Source: Gentiana macrophylla (Eukaryota > Streptophyta > Magnoliopsida > Gentianales > Gentianaceae). From it: DNA of 64,000 nucleotides. A model generated the notes under the pieces. The model searched no databases. It was not told the DNA's origin and worked only from the letters and a program-made list of their open reading frames with translations. The position numbers and the translations under genes are program-made. Shown here one piece after another: positions 38,600 to 49,975 of the stretch. How positions within the stretch are numbered: the first letter of the stretch is position 1; the number at the start of each line of letters is the position of its first letter. The DNA is taken from assembly GCA_026214975.1 (NCBI GenBank), contig JAOBSW010001059.1:1-64000 (forward strand), given 5' to 3'.

Positions 38600-39300
38600 A
38601 TTTAAGTATGGTGTCTTCAAATTTTCTGTTCACTGATGTTCGCTTCGTGTATAGCATGCCGTATTAATCGTCTTCAGCCCAATACCTTTCGTAGTAATGC
38701 TTCACATATCATTGTCCTTCCCAGCTCTCTTTAAAGTCCTCGTTTTCAAAGAACTCTGATTTGCCGAGGTGTACTGCCAGCAGTTAGTTGAAGAAGCATA
38801 TGATTCTCGTCTCATCGCACAGCATTCTATAATCGTTGATAAATTCACCACTCTATCCGATCTTATTTTTATTATCATGTAATTTTCGCATTTTGTAATC
38901 TCTTTAAAAGATTAGGTATGCTTTTGAGTGTTTCACTTTTCTTGTTCTTATAACCATTCAAGTGTACCTTGAACAATCTCGGTCCACAACCACTAAAGTG
39001 TATTTCTTCCGCTACACTTGCTGAGTTATTGGTCCAAAAAGATCCGCAGCGAAGCAAGGTCTAAATAATCTTTAAGATGATGGTTTAGTTTTGACTTGAA
39101 GCCTGACTTTATCTCACACCTCCCATTGACATGCATCACATAGCATCCTCTCGAATGTGATCTGTAAAACTAACTACCAATTCTTCTTCTTCACCAAACC
39201 GATTGACGTCATCAAAGTTTGAAATGATTCAACTTTTCGTGCCACAACGCACTGAGTTCAGACATCGCACAAGATAATCGTGCAAAGCTTCGAATCTGCA
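38600..39300 (-). pseudogene. Y integrase relic (copia)
   Basis: Reading leftward on the minus strand: LWHEKLNHFKL at about 39221-39255 (first two zinc-ligand histidines), CDACQ near 39128-39142 (paired cysteines), GFKSKLN, then ADLFGP near 39025-39045 (first catalytic Asp) and a YTLVVVD block after it. These are the HHCC and catalytic blocks of copia integrase, upstream of RT as in copia. They lie in several frames. Confidence 0.8.
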
Positions 39301-39614
39301 GTGAGACCAATCCACAAAACATATGTTTAAGTTGTCTTCACCAGTTAGTAAGCAACTTGATCACCTCTTTCACTAATGACAATACGCTGAGTTTTTGCCA
39401 AAGTGACCTTGTATCCCAAGGCCATGTAACTGTCTCAGCGTGCTCAAAGAAGTCAGAGTCCAGCTCCTTATTGATACGCAATACTCTGATAGTAAGCTCA
39501 TTTCACAAGTGTGCTGGTATCCTCTGTGTGTATTCAGGGTGCATTCCTGCTGCCAAAATTCACCTCAAGACCCATCTTTGCCACAAAGTTTGATAAATAA
39601 AGGTTTATTCTTTT

Positions 39615-39645
39615 GTCACATGTCCGGAATATCCACTCGCCAAAC
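39615..39645 (-). pseudogene. Y protease active-site relic (copia)
   Basis: On the minus strand this encodes, across a one-base shift, VWRVD followed by SGYSGHVT. It corresponds to the copia protease motif in which the Asp of DSG is catalytic. It lies upstream of integrase, as expected. Insert W starts only about 45 bp farther upstream (39689), separating this motif from gag at 59-61 kb. Confidence 0.72.
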
Positions 39646-39689
39646 ACCTGCATAATCTTACAAAACAAAGTTACTACATTTTAGGCACC

Positions 39690-41230
39690 TGGTTAATATC
39701 AATTTTATGGTTTTTACTTCGAAAGTTATTTCGTGAATAATATCTTTCGTGTTTTAGTAATTTTTTATAGAAAATCAACTTGCTAAAAGGATAAATTGGA
39801 AGAATGGGTTTAGAATTTGTTGTAGTGTGAAAAATCGAATGCTATTTATGTGGCTTTTATTTATTTATGTACGATTTTACATTTTGCTCGTTTACTCTTT
39901 GCCTTTGTAGGCAAATTTATGCTTGTGATGTTCTTTCAAGGAGCTAAAAGATGCATAATTGGAGATTGAATGAAGATTTGTGACAAGCTGAATTTAGCGG
40001 TTGAGGTCCATTCAAAGGGATCAAGGCCTCAGAAAAGTGTGGACGTGCCTCCACGAGGAGTTGTGATCTGTGATTGATGGGGATTTTCTAGCGGATTTGG
40101 CTGCCTGATTTAAAGAAGGACGGGCGTTTGATCATGACCTCGGCCCATCTTCGAAGATTTCATGGCAGTGGATCGGCGTTCAAAGAACCGGACGGGCGTG
40201 CGACGGCCGATTTAACCTACCACTTAAAAATCTATAAATAGCGCATGCTTGGAAACCTTAAATATCATCATAATTCCAATGTGACTTTTAATGTAGAAGC
40301 AAAGAGACCACACCAAACACATAAGAAGATGAGTCTTCTGCTTTCCAATTCTTTCTTGAGATCAAGGATGATTGAGGCTAAATGATTCTTAGTAGGACAA
40401 CGGGATGAAGCCAACACAACACCATCACTAACAAATTCAGGATTTTCAAGTGAGCGATTGTTAGTGAGTTTGAGTTTTATTTTCCTTATGAATTGAATAG
40501 ATTTGAATGTTTGTTTTATTAGATTGAGAAATTAATGAAACGCTTAAATTGCTTTGAATTTTAATATTTGAATTAGCTTCATTTATAGAACCGCTCTTTT
40601 GATAATAACATTAATAATAATTCAAGAGATTGTTTATTATTGATTGTGGTAGGAGATCGAGACAAACCCATGATCATGTTCTTCATTGTTATGTTTGTTT
40701 TTACTCGAGAAGAAAGAAATGAACCCTAAATAAATTTGGTGAAAGAAATTTGATCGAATTTAGGTTAGATCATACCAAGGCATTTAATTCAACTCATAAC
40801 TTGGCTGGTTGGTGGTTGTTTGGTGGATCCTTGTTGCCCTATCGTTCCTTTTATATTCATAAGAAAGTTCGCATTTTTGATTCGTTTAGTTATTCTTTTA
40901 AAACCTTAGCTTTTACCTACTGCTTTTGCATATTATCTGCTTTTAGATCATAATCGCACGCCCGTTCACATAAGTGAATCGCCCGTTCATAGTCGAATTT
41001 TTCACGCATTTCTGTTTTTTAGTTTAGTTTTACTCATCGCTTTTATATTATAGTTAGTATAGACCTTAGTTTTAGATAATACTTTTGTGACATAGTTTCG
41101 ATGGGAATCTTCGCACTTTAATCCGATAAACATTCGATTCCCTTAGGACTACACCTCTAACACCCTATACTACGAACCTTATACTTGGGGTGTTTCGGTT
41201 CATAAATTTAAAACGAAGCTTTACCGAACT
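39690..41230 (+). repeat. W 5' LTR
   Basis: Aligns with 57578-59142: AATTTTATGGTTTTTA, AATAATATCTT, GGATAAATTGGAAGAATGGG, ATTCAAGAGATTGTTTATTATT, GATCATGTTCTT, TGGTGGATCCTTGTTGCC, TTATAGTTAGTATAGA and GTTCATAAATTTAAAACG. Starts TGGTTAATAT and ends near TTACCGAAC. A TATA box TATAAATA is at 40233-40240. GACGGGCG motifs at 40119-40126 and 40191-40198, and their inverse CGCCCGTTC at 40980, are notable GC-rich islands. Confidence 0.87.
40233..40240 (+). promoter_or_regulatory. TATA box in W 5' LTR
   Basis: TATAAATA followed by GCGCATGC, about two thirds of the way upstream in the LTR; the usual position for an LTR promoter. The right LTR has the decayed TTCATAAATAC at about 58106. Confidence 0.6.
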
Positions 41231-41236
41231 GTTTTT

Positions 41237-41251
41237 ATGCCATTGTCGGGA
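41237..41251 (+). other. Primer-binding site of W (degenerate tRNA-Asp type)
   Basis: ATGCCATTGTCGGGA, following a run of T just after the LTR end, aligns with the tRNA-Asp primer site seen intact in Z. Three or four bases differ. Placement matches Z and V. Confidence 0.7.
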
Positions 41252-41954
41252 GTCATTAGCCGGTTGTCGGATTTTAGTAAAGTACGCCGTGGTCGGCGGA
41301 TTTTGGCCATAATCTCGCCCGAACCAGTGTCCGTTTGGAACGCAGGACCCCAATTCGAAAGCCGCCCGACGCCCCGACGACGTGGCGAATGCCTATGCAG
41401 TTCGACACGTTTCGAGGTCAAATCCACTGCTTTCCCATCCATTTAGCCCTCAGAAGATTTCCAACACACGCTTTTTACCCCGCCTTAGTGTTTTTCTGCT
41501 TTAAGTTTTCATAGGTAGAGTTTCTTTTCCCCGCTTCGCTTTCTATATCTTTTCTAAATAAAAAATAAAAATAATAATCAAAACTCTTCGAACAGCGCTC
41601 ACCATACCGAAGCGGCAAATCGCTTCTCGGCTTGTTTTTCTGACGCCAGTTCAAGAACCTGAACGAGCGCCCACTTCCAGACTTCCCTCTCAACGATCGC
41701 TTCACTCACACGAACGCAATTCTCTCTTCAATTGGACACTGCTTTTCTCTTTCTCTCTTTCTAAACCCTCTAATTTCCTCTCTACATTCGTTTCTCATCA
41801 ACCCTAAGGTTGATTTCTTTCCATTCACTCTTCCTCGGTTTATGCAAACCCCAGAGTAAGAAGCGGACCTCTTATCTTTAATCCCAGGCTCAGCTGTATC
41901 TATTATCGAGAAAGCTCTTCCTCAATCCGTATATCATGGCAATGTAAGTCTCGA
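41252..41954 (+). other. W leader, GC-rich then pyrimidine-rich
   Basis: Untranslated leader between primer site and gag. 41270-41420 is GC-rich with several CCCG/CGGGC runs. 41700-41840 is strongly C/T-rich (TTTCTCTTTCTCTCTTTC). No ORF is convincing. A pyrimidine-rich leader before gag is common in plant gypsy elements. Confidence 0.5.
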
Positions 41955-42160
41955 ATGCATGAATCTCGAAGCCTGTGGATGAATCAGAGCATTTCAACAG
42001 ATGCAAGTAATACAAAGAACAACGGAATCAACAATAAGGCGGGCATAAATAATCGGGCTAACAACTCCATCAAAACCCAGCTAAACCAGCTTAAACCAAG
42101 ACCCCATGCTCCCTATCTTGACCAAGACTTTCTGAAGGGCATAGACCAATTAATCGCCTC
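41955..42160 (+). pseudogene. W gag N-terminus (interrupted by V)
   Basis: A 77-codon frame from an ATG at 41955 gives an Asn-rich N-terminus ending PHAPYLDQDFLKGIDQ. It is cut at CGCCTCC (42155-42161) by the left LTR of V. Gag would form the particle shell. The coding sequence appears to resume at about 49976, after V. The last codons of the open stretch lie in V's LTR and are not part of gag. Confidence 0.6.
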
Positions 42161-44089
42161 CGATGATGGTCCAAATTATACACCGTAAAAGTCATCAACG
42201 CTGACCTAAAAACCGAGATTAATAATATATATTTCATATTAAATCACATGTTTATATTTAATATTTAATGTTATATGGATTTTCCATATTATGTAAAATT
42301 GGTATTTAAATGCTTTTATTATTTAAACTTGATTATTTGCGTGATAATTATTGGATTTTGCACATCACAAATAAATCGAGAGAAAGTTAATGTCATTCAA
42401 TCAATTATATCAAGATAAAGAAGGAAGAAAATCAGAGCATTAATCAAGTGAGATAAATGAAAGTGTCATCGATCAACAGCTTAAAGCGCATGAATGGAAC
42501 AAGAGTAGGCGAGAAAAGCGATACTGGCCCAGCAAGTGAAAAAGTTAAAGGTCTTGGTCAGATCGGGCACGACAGCTTGGTCGACTGAAAGTGTCTCTGC
42601 CTCTCGGTTGACCGAGTACCGAATTTAGATCGGTTTAGGCTTTAATCGCGTTTTATCTTCTAGAATCACCCTAAATCGGCAAGAAACCTCACATATAAGT
42701 GCCAATGCATTTACGAGATCTGTACTACGCCACAAAATATACCAAACATATCCTTCATTTTCTTTTCTTCAATTTTATAGCTTTGATATTAATGTGAATT
42801 TATTGAAGGTTTCCGAGCAATTTGGTTACTCAATATGTAAGCCTTTGGCTTACTGTCGCTTTCTTTCTTGGCAATTAATCCTCCCGAATTACGCTTCCAT
42901 CGTTCGAGTTAGTTAATTCATAGTTAGATGATGTGCATCTAGGCTATGGCGTCAGGATAATGGCGAAGCCTTGTTTTGGCGAGGATCCTATGCTTTCTAC
43001 TTCGTATGTTTTAACGCCTATTCCTTGATCTGCATTGCCGAATTAATGCATTATCGCAGGCAGAAGGCTTATATGAATACTTCTGGTCTTTTATCATACT
43101 CTACATTACCAATGATGATGAAGCGTGAGAAATATATATTCCCGGATTGAATGCAGGATGAAATCGCTAAAATTTGACCGAATGGAAAGCCATTGAGTCG
43201 GACTGAAAGGTTTATATTCGATCGATCGAGCCACTGTTTTACAAATCCGTTAAATAGCCACGTCTTTATGGTTGTGTTAACTTAATAGAATCTTATTATC
43301 TCGTGGAAGTATGGCTATGTAGCTACGCCACTAACTTAGTTTAATTAAAAGCGTGTAAAAAGGAAAATACCTATATAAAACTCTTTAAATGAGCTTCAGA
43401 AGGAATTGATCTTCGACGTGCTCAAATGCTATTCCGTAGAGTCGAGTATTTGGGGAATTCGTATTTACACCTTATACGTACGCCGTGAGATTAGCATGAG
43501 ATCTATAGCAGTAATTGCTAGAAGCGACGAGAGCCTGAGTAATGGGTCTAGGAAATACGCCTAACTAAAATAATATTTGTCGAGACGAGGTGCAATGTTA
43601 ACATCGACATCGGCAGAAGTCGTAAGCGTCGCGAGTTATAGCAGAACGCCGAGGTACTAAAAAGCGAAGTCACGCGAACAATATCACGCTGGATTCAGCT
43701 ACTCAACGGTGCTAAGTCAAGTTTAGGGATGACTCTTGTAGCTAATCTGAGATAGATACAAGCTGATTGTGGATTACAAAGTAATAGGTTCGGGCGAGGA
43801 GAGTTGTTCAGGTCAAAGCGATAAAACACTATAATTCGGAGGTTACTCACGTTTGTAATAAATTAGGTATCTTGGCCTTTCAAATTTTTATGTTGGTCGT
43901 GAACCCACTTTCTCCTCTCCTCGACATGTCGAATTAATTGTTTATATATGAAATGACTGCGCAATTGGTTCCTTGTAGGATGGAGCTCTGGTCCTTTATG
44001 GCTATACTTTTGCGGACGGGTCGCAATCCTCTTACTAGTATTGGATTACACATGTCAAGTATTTTATAACCCGATTGACCACGTCATCA
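42161..44089 (+). repeat. V 5' LTR
   Basis: Aligns with 48168-49970: GATGA(T/C)GGTC, GTAAAAGTCATCAACG, TTAATAATATATATTTCATATTAAATCACATG, ATCAAGATAAAGAAGGAAGAAAATC, AGAAATATATATTCC, CCACGTCTTTATGGTT, TTAGCATGAG and TTAATTGTTTATATATG. The initial T of the LTR is missing or changed in this copy. A TATA-like ACATATAAG lies at about 42691. Many short indels separate the two copies. Confidence 0.87.
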
Positions 44090-44095
44090 AGTTTT

Positions 44096-44114
44096 TAGGC
44101 GCCCGCTGCGGGGA
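44096..44114 (+). other. Primer-binding site of V (degenerate tRNA-Asp type)
   Basis: TAGGCGCCCGCTGCGGGGA lies six bases after the LTR end GTCATCA and aligns with the tRNA-Asp primer site with a few changes. It groups V with the Athila/Tat-type elements Z and W. Confidence 0.75.
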
Positions 44115-47100
44115 ACCAACGGTCAATTTGATATATAAACAATTTTCTTATTCATGTCAAAGCTTACATTTAGAATTAGGCTTTTACGTTTTGAAGTCAC
44201 TCTGGTCGTACGGTCATTCTACGAAAATTCGACAAAATATAAAAAAAAATATAAAAAAATAAAATTTCAATGATCAGCCGAGACCTGTTCGATCGCCCAA
44301 TTTACAATTTAGTAATATGTTACGTTGTATTAAATTACATATTACGGTTTCGACTTGTGCTCTTCTTAGTGCGGAATTTCGCAGTCTGTTTTATCCTCGT
44401 ATGCTTAATCCGTAAAGTCGATAGTAACAGTAGCCAAACCATGTTAAAATCGATCTTATAAACTGTTTATTTTGTTTTCCTCGCTTGCAGAACCAGAGAA
44501 ACAATAATCCTGCCGCAATTTTTCTGGCTGCCACTTATAGAAAATAACTTGACAACATTAATAGACTCTGACTCCATAATGGGAAAAAGTAATGAGTGTT
44601 AATAATTTTTAAAGTACCTCAAGATATGTAAATTCCTTCGTAGTATAATGTTGAGAGCAAGGTACTACTTTTTTTTGTTTATGTTTTACCACCTTTTGGT
44701 TTTTGAGCATATGTTGGCCTCATATATATACCACTGGGGAATGAATCTTAGCCCTGAGTCGTTTCTGCAAGATTAATTTTATTAGCGTGGAAGATTCTGC
44801 ACTTAAATCTATCTCATTCAGAGGTGTAGGGAAATATAGCAGTATTGAAAGGAAGCAGTGAAAAAAGTATCTCAGAGTTCCTGCATAGTTGCTAAAATCT
44901 CATTGCCAATATCCTAATGAGATTTCCTGCCGGGCTGTCGAGCAACATGGTGTGTAGGCTAAGCATTCGCATCTCAGCAAGGCGCTGGAAGTTTTGAGAG
45001 AGAACACTATCTTTTTTTCCTTTCGCTGATGTTTATGGTGATAGCTTCTCGGTGAGATCCCAACAGCAAACGTAAGCGAGATTCTGATTTGGGTGACAAT
45101 TTAGAAATCAGAAGAATTCCGGAAGATAGGTTCGAAATGGCTTCGCTCCTTAGGTGGGCGAAGGTTAACCTGAGCGCCCGGCTGTCAACTCCCCTCCACG
45201 GGTGATGTAATGTTTGTGAGTAGCCGATGACTTAGCATAGCGATAAGCCTTCAAGCTAAGCGGGCTTAATCTTGACGATTGGCCTGTTATCACGTATAAA
45301 CTAATCAATAAGACGAAGTAGACTGCTCTACCACAACCGACCTTATTCGGAATTACTAAATTCATTGTTTCTAGTTATTAGGCCAAAACCGTAATTTGAA
45401 CACGAATTTCTTAGAATTCACTAATTACCAAAATGAGAGGCAAGGTAAGAACTTTGGACAAATGGTATGGATAAATGTGGTTTCTGGTCTCGCAACCCAA
45501 AGAATGGTATTAATCAGCACAGCCGAAAAGCTCCACCTCTTATAAGGTTTCTGGGGAGGGGGCCATATCACCGTGGCTCCAAGAATGATGACCTGACAAA
45601 GGATATTTTTTGGAAAGCCAGTGGGGATTCTTAAACTCAGAACTACTACTTTAAAACCCTTGAGATTCTTTTTTAGGATTTTTAGGTTTTGGAGTCAAAC
45701 AATATAGCGTGACATATCAACAGGTTTTTTATTTTGTTGTGTTCTGATGGTAATAATAATATGGATGGTACCAAAACTTTTTTTATCAATATAGGTCACG
45801 CGAATTAGAGTTCCGTAGGAGAGTCAAGAAACTGCTAAAGAAAAGGAAATTTAGCAATCCACCCTTAAGATGGGGTTACTAAGAGAGCTTGAGAATTACA
45901 CGAAAATGTAACTGACAGAATGATTAGTGCCAGGAACCAAAAAAGAGATAATTTTGAAATTACGACTTCCAACATCTTTAGAATGGTGATCCAAGTGAAA
46001 ATTCAAAATTAGTGCGCACCATTCATCGCAGCCACCCTTATCCTTTCAGCTTATCCTTTTTCACCACTTCAGCCTTTCGATTCTCCCACTAATCCACCTC
46101 TATCAGCTGATTCATTTCTAACTATCCCTTTCCTTCGCCTCTCTTTCTTCCATCCAAGGCTTCACTCTCCCACCCAATCCGATTCATTTAAACATGTTTA
46201 AACCTACCCAAAACACAATTTCTTACCCATAGATTTATCTTTTCTTCCCACCATATATGTATCTTTCCAAAACCGATCAGTACTCTCGACACCATTTTGT
46301 TTACAAAATCCCTTTTTGCTCATGGAATTTGACGTATTACTAAGCTTTTGTCGATTATCTTTTATCATTTTGATTTTCACATGATCCTAGTTGGGGTAGT
46401 GTAGCTCTGAATTCTAGCTAGATTTTAAAGATTTTTAGTCTGATCAAGAAGTACAACTTATCTTTTACCGGTGTTTAATTTCTTAGATTTTTTTTTTTCC
46501 GCTCTATTCCGGCATTTGTAGATGATAAGTTTTGCTCTGAATCATCTCACCCGATCCGACCTTGTTGATAATGATTTGTGGCTTTCAAAGATACATTGGG
46601 TTATTAGTAACTCTAGAAGAGTAGCTACATCTCCACCAGTTGTTGATATCCAAATGCAAGCGAGAAGTTTCTGGCATCAAGTATTTGATTTATTTTGAAG
46701 AAGAAAATTATGATTCAATCCATGTTATATACTAAGTTTCTCTGGATTGAATACCTTTACCGATCGAGTCACCCTCGTGTTTTCCCACGTCGGTAATGCT
46801 TTTTGATCTTCATCTTCTCCACCGGTTTTAAGAATACTTAAAGGCGGAGGAGTTTATGATTTAATTAATTCATCATCCTTGGTGCTGTTTGTTTATTTTT
46901 CTTTCTATTTAGTATTTTTCTTTGTCTTTTGGTTGTATAAAATTAAAAGTGGTTTAAACTCGCTTTTATGTATTACATTCCTCATTCTTGCCCGCATTAT
47001 TTTATAACCTCCATCGACATACGGTATTGTCTATTCAAGCCGCTGAGGTTTAACCATTATCTGAGTTTTTCTACATACTTTCGCAGCGTCTTCGAAATTT

Positions 47101-48149
47101 ACTCTGATCTTTTTCCTTTACTTGAGAGCCATTTCAGATAAGTCTTTTCTAACTTCTCATTTATTTTTGTGTCATTGAGGACAATACCATGTGTTAAGTG
47201 GGGGGTAGAGGATCGAAATATGTTATGTTATAATTGAAAATTGAATGAAAGCGGTACAAAATTGAGAAAATTTTAATAAATACTGATAATATGTATCTAA
47301 ATGCATCTTAAATCGTGAGTTTCTAGCTGGCAACTGATAGGAAAGGAACCAGAAGTTGCAAGGAGTATCAAGAGATCGCCACTGATACTTATGCTAAGTA
47401 TAAATTTAAGGATATTCATCGCCTGTTGTTGCACAGAAGTTATTTATTATTCAACTACTCAAATCGTGAATCGAGTATACCGGGCAAGCGAATTATAATA
47501 ATGGCTAGAAAAAATTATTAAAATATCGCGTAGATTATTGGTTATGTAAACTTGGGTATCAATGTCTATTGGTCGATGTATTTTTGTCACCACAGTAACA
47601 ACCAAAGCGGAATAATAAACTGAGATCGCGTACTGTGTTTTAGCAAATGAAATGAACACCGCTTGTAGTAATATTTTTCACCAAAAGTAGCTCCTGCCGC
47701 TGAGTAGGTATTCGATGCTTATCGTGATGAATGAGGATCACTACCAAAAGTTTTCTTCCTTGAGATTAATAGTATTTGAAAAATATGAGATATGAAAGAA
47801 TATTCAACTCTTTGGGAGGCTTTTTGAGTAGTACTCGATTCACGAGAGTCAAAAAACCATAGATAAAGCTCTTGCTTGTGCTCTGGTGCTTCAAAAATTT
47901 AAAGGCATAAGAAGTATGAATCTGAAGTTGGTGGGTTGAATTCTGATGCGCGGCTTTACAATCTTGCTACGAATATATAAAACCTAATGCACATGCACAC
48001 GTCAACTGCGATTCATAGTGAGTAGTGAATAATGGATATCTTATAAGCATGACTAGTATGAGTTGACTTGAGTTTCTTGTGTAAGTATGATTTGACCATA
48101 AAAATGTTGTCTTGGGAATGACTTATTGATAATTTGTTCGACGATCAAA
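44115..48149 (+). other. Interior of V: 4 kb without recognisable protein domain
   Basis: The interior shows no readable gag, protease, RT or integrase motif on either strand. Open stretches are at most 73 codons. 44880-45240 is relatively GC-rich. 46020-46200 is strongly C/T-rich, like the leader of W, and is followed by ATG at 46194, but no long frame follows. From about 46250 the sequence is AT-rich. It may be a large non-coding interior (LARD-like) or a deeply decayed gag. Confidence 0.55.
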
Positions 48150-48167
48150 GTCTAAGTGGGGGTAGTT
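48150..48167 (+). other. Polypurine tract of V
   Basis: AAGTCTAAGTGGGGGTAGT stretch; its AAGTGGGGGTAG core directly precedes the LTR start TGATGACGG at 48168. A GTGGGGG-type tract is usual before the 3' LTR of plant gypsy elements. Confidence 0.75.
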
Positions 48168-49970
48168 GATGACGGTCAAATTATACCCGTAAAAGTCATC
48201 AACGTTGACCTTAAATCGAGATTAATAATATATATTTCATATTAAATCACATGTTTATATTTAATATTTAATGTTATGTGATTTATATTATGTAAATTGG
48301 TATTTAGCTGTTTTATTATTTAAAGCCGATTTATTGTGTGATAATTATTGATTTTGCAGATCACAACAAATCGAGAGGATTAATGTCATTCAATCAATTA
48401 TATCAAGATAAAGAAGGAAGAAAATCGGAGCATTAATCAAGAGATAAATGAGAGATTAATCGAGATCAACAGAAAGCGTGCGATGGGGAACAAGATAGGC
48501 GAGAAAAGCGATTGACGCGTGAAAAGTTAGGTTCGGTCGGCCGGGCCTCGATGCTTGATCGGCCGAGTGTCACCTCTCGGTTGACCGAGCCTCGGTTTGG
48601 GTTGGTTTTCGGCTTTAATCGTGCTTATCTTCTAGAACCACCCTAAGTCGGCAAAAACCTCTATATAAGCAAGCGACTACGAGAATTGTAATACACACAA
48701 AAATACACCAACATATCCTTCATTCTTTCTTCAATTTTATAGCTTTGATACAATGTAGTTTATTGAAGGTTTCGACAATTTAAGGGCTGCAATATGTAAG
48801 CCTTTATTTTATTTCTTTCTTTTAAGTAATTAATCCCTCCCAATTATGCTTTATCGTTTGAGTTAGTTAATTCATAGCTAGATGATGTAGATCTAGGCTA
48901 TGACGCGTCGAGATGTGGCGAAGCCTTGTCTATGAGGATCCCATAACCTACGTCATATGTTTAACGTCTATTCATGAATCTGCATTGTTTAATTAATGCG
49001 TATCTATGTTAGTTTATATGAATACTTTACAATTCTTGTTTTACTGCTCGTATGATGAAACGCGAGAAATATATATTCCGGGATTGAATCTGGGGATGAA
49101 ATCGTTCGGGTGACCGAATGGTGTCATTCGGTCGACCGAGTGTCTATATTCGGTCGACCGAGCCCCCTGTTTTCATCCGTTAAATAGCCACGTCTTTATG
49201 GTTAGGTTAACTTAATAGAATTTATTATCTCGGTAGGTATGGCTATGGCTCGTTACTCGCTTAGTTTAATTAAAACGTGTAAAAGGAAATACCGATATAA
49301 AACTCTTAGGTAGGCTTATGAATTGATCTTGGACGTTCGGCGTTATCTAGGTAGGTTTATATTTGGGAATTGCATGCACCGCTTATCGTCGTCGTAGATT
49401 AGCATGAGACTATAACTTGGTAATTGCTAGTTGGGCGAGAGCTTGAGTAATCGTCTAGGAAATCGCCAACAAAGGTGTTGCGGACGAGGTATGCAGTTAA
49501 TATCGGCATCCATAAGTCGTGGCGCATTGTAAAGTTATATGAGATGGAGCACTAAAGCGAGAATCACGTAACAATATCACATTGATCTAGCGACCTAACC
49601 GGGTGCTCAAGTCAAGTTTAAGGGATGACTCCATGTAATCTAAGATGAATACAAGCAGTTGACAGTTAACAAGATTCGGTTTATTATATAAATTGTCTAG
49701 GTCCAAGCGATAGGAGAACTATAATTGGGAGGTTAATTACGTTGTGTCAGTCGTGTCTTTACCTTTCTTGTCTTTATGTTGGTCGTGAGCCGCCTCTATG
49801 TCCTTGACATGTTTAATTAATTGTTTATATATGCAAGTACCTCATAATTGGTCTCTCGTAGGATCGAGCCTCGATCTACCAGATGGCTATACCGTGATGG
49901 GCCTAATCCTCTTGCTAGTATTGGTTTGCGGTGGTCTGGCATTTATAACTTTGATTGACTCACGCTATCA
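48168..49970 (+). repeat. V 3' LTR
   Basis: Begins TGATGACGGTCAAATTATA and ends CACGCTATCA. TATA box TATATAAG at 48662-48669. Two exact copies of ATTCGGTCGACCGAG, 22 bp apart, lie at 49126-49140 and 49148-49162. Related CGGTTGACCGAG and CGGCCGAG motifs lie at 48558-48589. The left LTR carries decayed versions. Confidence 0.88.
49126..49162 (+). repeat. Palindromic CGGTCGACCG pair in V LTR
   Basis: ATTCGGTCGACCGAG occurs twice exactly, at 49126-49140 and 49148-49162, each with a perfect 12-bp palindrome (TCGGTCGACCGA). They lie downstream of the TATA box. They could be protein-binding sites or small hairpins; role unknown. Confidence 0.75.
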
Positions 49971-49975
49971 CCCTC

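Larger units (their letters stand above)
42161..49970 (+). mobile_element. Element V: gypsy-like LTR element without recognisable pol, inside W gag
   Basis: Direct repeats of about 1.8-1.9 kb (42161-44089 and 48168-49970) flank about 4.1 kb. A tRNA-Asp-like primer site follows the left LTR, and a purine tract (AAGTGGGGGTAG) precedes the right LTR. CCTCC occurs at both outer junctions (42157-42161 and 49972-49976), a good candidate 5-bp target duplication. No RT, integrase or protease motif can be read in the interior, so V is probably non-autonomous and moved by a relative. As an insertion within an insertion, it is the youngest relative to W and Y. Confidence 0.85.

Noticed and set aside
44041..44461. 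Two adjacent plus-strand open stretches after V's left LTR considered as a gag start
   Set aside because: The first runs through the LTR end and the primer site. Neither has a gag-like motif, and both are short enough to occur by chance.
44880..45380. GC-richer segment in V considered as an organelle-derived or RNA gene insertion
   Set aside because: I could not recognise any tRNA, rRNA or organelle gene in it; kept only as a composition note for checking.
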